Positions 62,229-64,000 of a DNA stretch of 64,000 bases are shown piece by piece. The stretch is from Stutzerimonas nosocomialis (GTDB taxonomy: Bacteria > Pseudomonadota > Gammaproteobacteria > Pseudomonadales > Pseudomonadaceae), in the NCBI RefSeq assembly GCF_005876855.1, contig NZ_QLAE01000008.1, positions 96,762 to 160,761 of the forward strand. The letters are read 5' to 3'. The notes below the pieces were generated by a model. That model searched no databases. It saw only the letters and a list, made by a program, of their open reading frames with translations, and had not been told where the DNA came from. Positions within the stretch are counted from its first letter, which is position 1. The number at the start of each line of letters is the position of its first letter. Made by a program: the position numbers and the translations under genes.

Positions 62229-63524
62229 ATGAACACCCGTAACAACCTGGACGAATACCAGAGCATCGTGCGTGCGCTGTCCGATCGCATCGTCGAGGCC
62301 CAGACGCCCGTGCGGGTCCTCGATGCGGTCAAGTGGGACGAGGGCGTTCGCCAGCGTTTCTTCGACAGCGGATGCCGGGAGCTTCCCCAGGTCGACCGCG
62401 ACTATTACAACGGGCGACCGCTGGCATTCGATTCCGGCGCGAAAAAGCAGGAATTCCAGGACATCGAGCGGGACATCACCCGTCAGCTCGGCCAGTTCAG
62501 TCCGGTGGGGCAGATCATGCGGCGCATGTGCAAGGAATACCGCATGGTGATCCGCATGCTCGAGGCGCGCGGCACGGCCGACTTCGGCATGATCTCCCAG
62601 GAGCTTTACGGCGCGGCCTCCGATGCCTTCCATGCCGGCGATCCGACCCTGGCCGACCTCGGGCTGATGCTGTCGGACTACCTGAACAACATCGCCGATC
62701 GCAGCGACCTCAAGGACGAACCCAAGACGGTGACCGCCAAGCAAGCCGTGGTGCTGCTGCAGTCGCGCCTCGATGCGGTGTTCGGCGAAGGCGAGGGCGT
62801 GATCCGGGTGTTCGAGTCCGACGGCATTCTTGCCGATGCCGCTGCCGGCGCCGACTACATCAAGATCCGCAGCGATGCGATGTTCAACCCGCGCGACGTC
62901 CGGGCCCTGGAAGTTCATGAGGGGCTGGTGCACGTCGGCACCACCCTCAACGGGCAGAACCAGCCGATCTGCACCTTCCTGGCCAAGGGGCCGCCGTCGT
63001 CGACCGTGACCCAGGAAGGCCTGGCGATCCTGATGGAGGTGATCGCCTTCGCGTCCTACCCGACGCGCCTGCGCAAGCTCACCAATCGCACGCGGGCGAT
63101 CCACATGGCCGAGGAGGGCGCCGACTTCCTCGACGTGTTCGGCTTCTTCCGTGAGCAGGGCTATTCGGACGACGACAGCTATGGCAACGCCAGCCGTGTA
63201 TTCCGTGGCTCGATACCCGATGGCCTGCCCTTCACCAAGGACCTGTCCTACCTGAAGGGTTTCATCATGGTCTACAACTACATCCAGCTGGCCGTGCGCA
63301 AGGGAAGGCTGGAACAGATTCCGCTGCTGTTCTGCGGCAAGACCACCCTCGAGGACATGCGCACGCTGCGCCAGCTGGTGGACGAAGGCATGGTGGTGCC
63401 GCCCAAGTACCTGCCCCAGCAGTTCCAGGACCTCAACGCGCTGTCGGCCTGGATGTGCTTTTCCAACTTCCTCAATCACCTGAGTCTCGACCGCATCGAG
63501 GCCGACTACTCCAACATTCTCTGA
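62229..63524 (+). CDS. QEGLA-motif protein (DUF1704, putative metallopeptidase)
   Basis: 431-residue protein of the TIGR02421/DUF1704 family, called flavohemoglobin expression-modulating QEGLA motif proteins. It has QEGLA at 262-266. A His-Glu-x-x-x-His motif (HEGLVH, His230, Glu231, His235) lies 30 residues before it, and the QEGLA Glu263 would be a third ligand. The animal tubulin carboxypeptidases of the MATCAP group belong to the same domain family and, as I recall, use an HExxxH zinc site. A peptidase activity for the bacterial protein is inference. The ATG at 62229 has GAGG upstream. No flavohemoglobin gene is near. Confidence 0.82.
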   Translation: MNTRNNLDEYQSIVRALSDRIVEAQTPVRVLDAVKWDEGVRQRFFDSGCRELPQVDRDYYNGRPLAFDSGAKKQEFQDIERDITRQLGQFSPVGQIMRRMCKEYRMVIRMLEARGTADFGMISQELYGAASDAFHAGDPTLADLGLMLSDYLNNIADRSDLKDEPKTVTAKQAVVLLQSRLDAVFGEGEGVIRVFESDGILADAAAGADYIKIRSDAMFNPRDVRALEVHEGLVHVGTTLNGQNQPICTFLAKGPPSSTVTQEGLAILMEVIAFASYPTRLRKLTNRTRAIHMAEEGADFLDVFGFFREQGYSDDDSYGNASRVFRGSIPDGLPFTKDLSYLKGFIMVYNYIQLAVRKGRLEQIPLLFCGKTTLEDMRTLRQLVDEGMVVPPKYLPQQFQDLNALSAWMCFSNFLNHLSLDRIEADYSNIL

Positions 63525-63536
63525 TCCGACCGGCCC

Positions 63537-63893
63537 ATGGCCGACCCGCAACCGGAACCCCGCATGAGCGAACGAAGCCCCATCCCCCTGATCCTCACCG
63601 CCGTCGGCACCGTCATCGGCACCGTCATGGTGCTCTGGTACTACGGCTACCTGTACCTGTCGCGTCCGGAAGATGCGTTGCTGCTCAACGACTACACGAT
63701 GCTCAAGACGGTGCCGGGGGAGGACTACCGGGTGTCGCTGAATCCGTCGCCGCAGGTGGCGCAGTGCATCGACGGCGTCCTGGTGCTGTTCGACACCGAG
63801 CAGAAGGGCCTGACCGGCGTGCTGGTGGACAAGCGCAAGCGTGCGGTTCGTTGCATAGAGCAAGGAATTCCGGCGGCAGCCGAGCAGCCCTGA
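63537..63893 (+). CDS. Small single-pass membrane protein, unknown
   Basis: 118 residues. One membrane helix at about 18-40 (LILTAVGTVIGTVMVLWYYG); the rest (about 45-118) is soluble, with two cysteines (in AQCIDG and VRCIEQ). No known family recognised. The start is 12 bases after the QEGLA gene, so the two are probably cotranscribed. An inner ATG at 63564 is also possible. Confidence 0.6.
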   Translation: MADPQPEPRMSERSPIPLILTAVGTVIGTVMVLWYYGYLYLSRPEDALLLNDYTMLKTVPGEDYRVSLNPSPQVAQCIDGVLVLFDTEQKGLTGVLVDKRKRAVRCIEQGIPAAAEQP

Positions 63894-64000
63894 CGCTGAT
63901 CGAACGCGCGGGGTCGTGCCCGTGCAGGGCGGACTGGATCGGACTCCGGTTGCTGGACGGGTGATCGGGTAGCCCTGCGATCAAAAGCTCGTGGTCAAGA
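63894..64000. other. End of window, no gene seen
   Basis: No gene, terminator or promoter recognised in the last 107 bases. Confidence 0.4.

Overview
The window reads as a chromosomal segment of a high-GC gammaproteobacterium of the Pseudomonas lineage. I infer a Pseudomonas stutzeri-like (Stutzerimonas) organism from gene order, from protein lengths and key residues that match Pseudomonas homologues as I remember them, and from typical pseudomonad blocks (isc to der, guaBA/cumA/tadA, argF/grxD/bfrB/bfd). No database search was run. Almost every gene is a housekeeping or core-metabolism gene. I saw no tRNA, rRNA, CRISPR array, phage or transposase gene.

Layout. 1-3.6 kb: lipoprotein FKBP isomerase, suhB, trmJ and a serine acetyltransferase. 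3.6-9.2 kb: the iron-sulfur cluster operon iscR-iscS-iscU-iscA-hscB-hscA-fdx-iscX behind an IscR-type promoter. 9.3-18.6 kb: ndk, rlmN, pilF, rodZ, ispG, hisS, yfgM, bamB and der, tightly packed with several stop/start overlaps. 18.6-19.3 kb: a gene-free stretch holding a 477-bp element with long imperfect terminal inverted repeats. 19.3-25.6 kb: a second, enterobacterial-type serine acetyltransferase, a methionine aminotransferase/omega-amidase pair, an amino acid permease coupled to an exported methyltransferase-fold protein, and a membrane-free chemoreceptor-like protein with inverted domain order. 26-34.3 kb: leuA, a DUF2946 protein with the copper receptor OprC, a mechanosensitive channel, an M23 peptidase and xseA. 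34.4-42 kb: guaB and guaA, the choline transporter betT, the multicopper oxidase cumA and tadA. 42-46.4 kb: an orphan ABC ATPase coupled to argF, grxD, bfrB, Fur-boxed bfd and yaeQ. 46.4-51.6 kb: a 5-oxoproline operon (pxpA-pxpB-pxpC, DUF1445, NRAMP-like carrier) with a divergent winged-helix regulator. 51.6-64 kb: recJ, a molybdopterin oxidoreductase, an Old Yellow Enzyme, a DUF533 protein, a GMC oxidoreductase, prfB with its programmed frameshift, lysS, a QEGLA-motif (DUF1704) protein and a small membrane protein.

How genes work together. Serine acetyltransferase supplies cysteine to IscS, whose sulfur feeds the Isc machinery and so the Fe-S enzymes encoded nearby (RlmN, IspG and IscR itself). 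BfrB stores iron and Bfd recovers it. OprC, the DUF2946 protein and CumA form a scattered copper theme. PxpABC with the DUF1445 protein and the carrier probably take up or recycle 5-oxoproline to glutamate.

The least ordinary items are the HExxxH motif in the QEGLA protein, the inverted chemoreceptor, the exported methyltransferase, the carrier lacking NRAMP metal motifs, the terminal-repeat element, heptad AAGC repeats in two intergenic regions, and a 19-bp perfect inverted repeat upstream of guaB.
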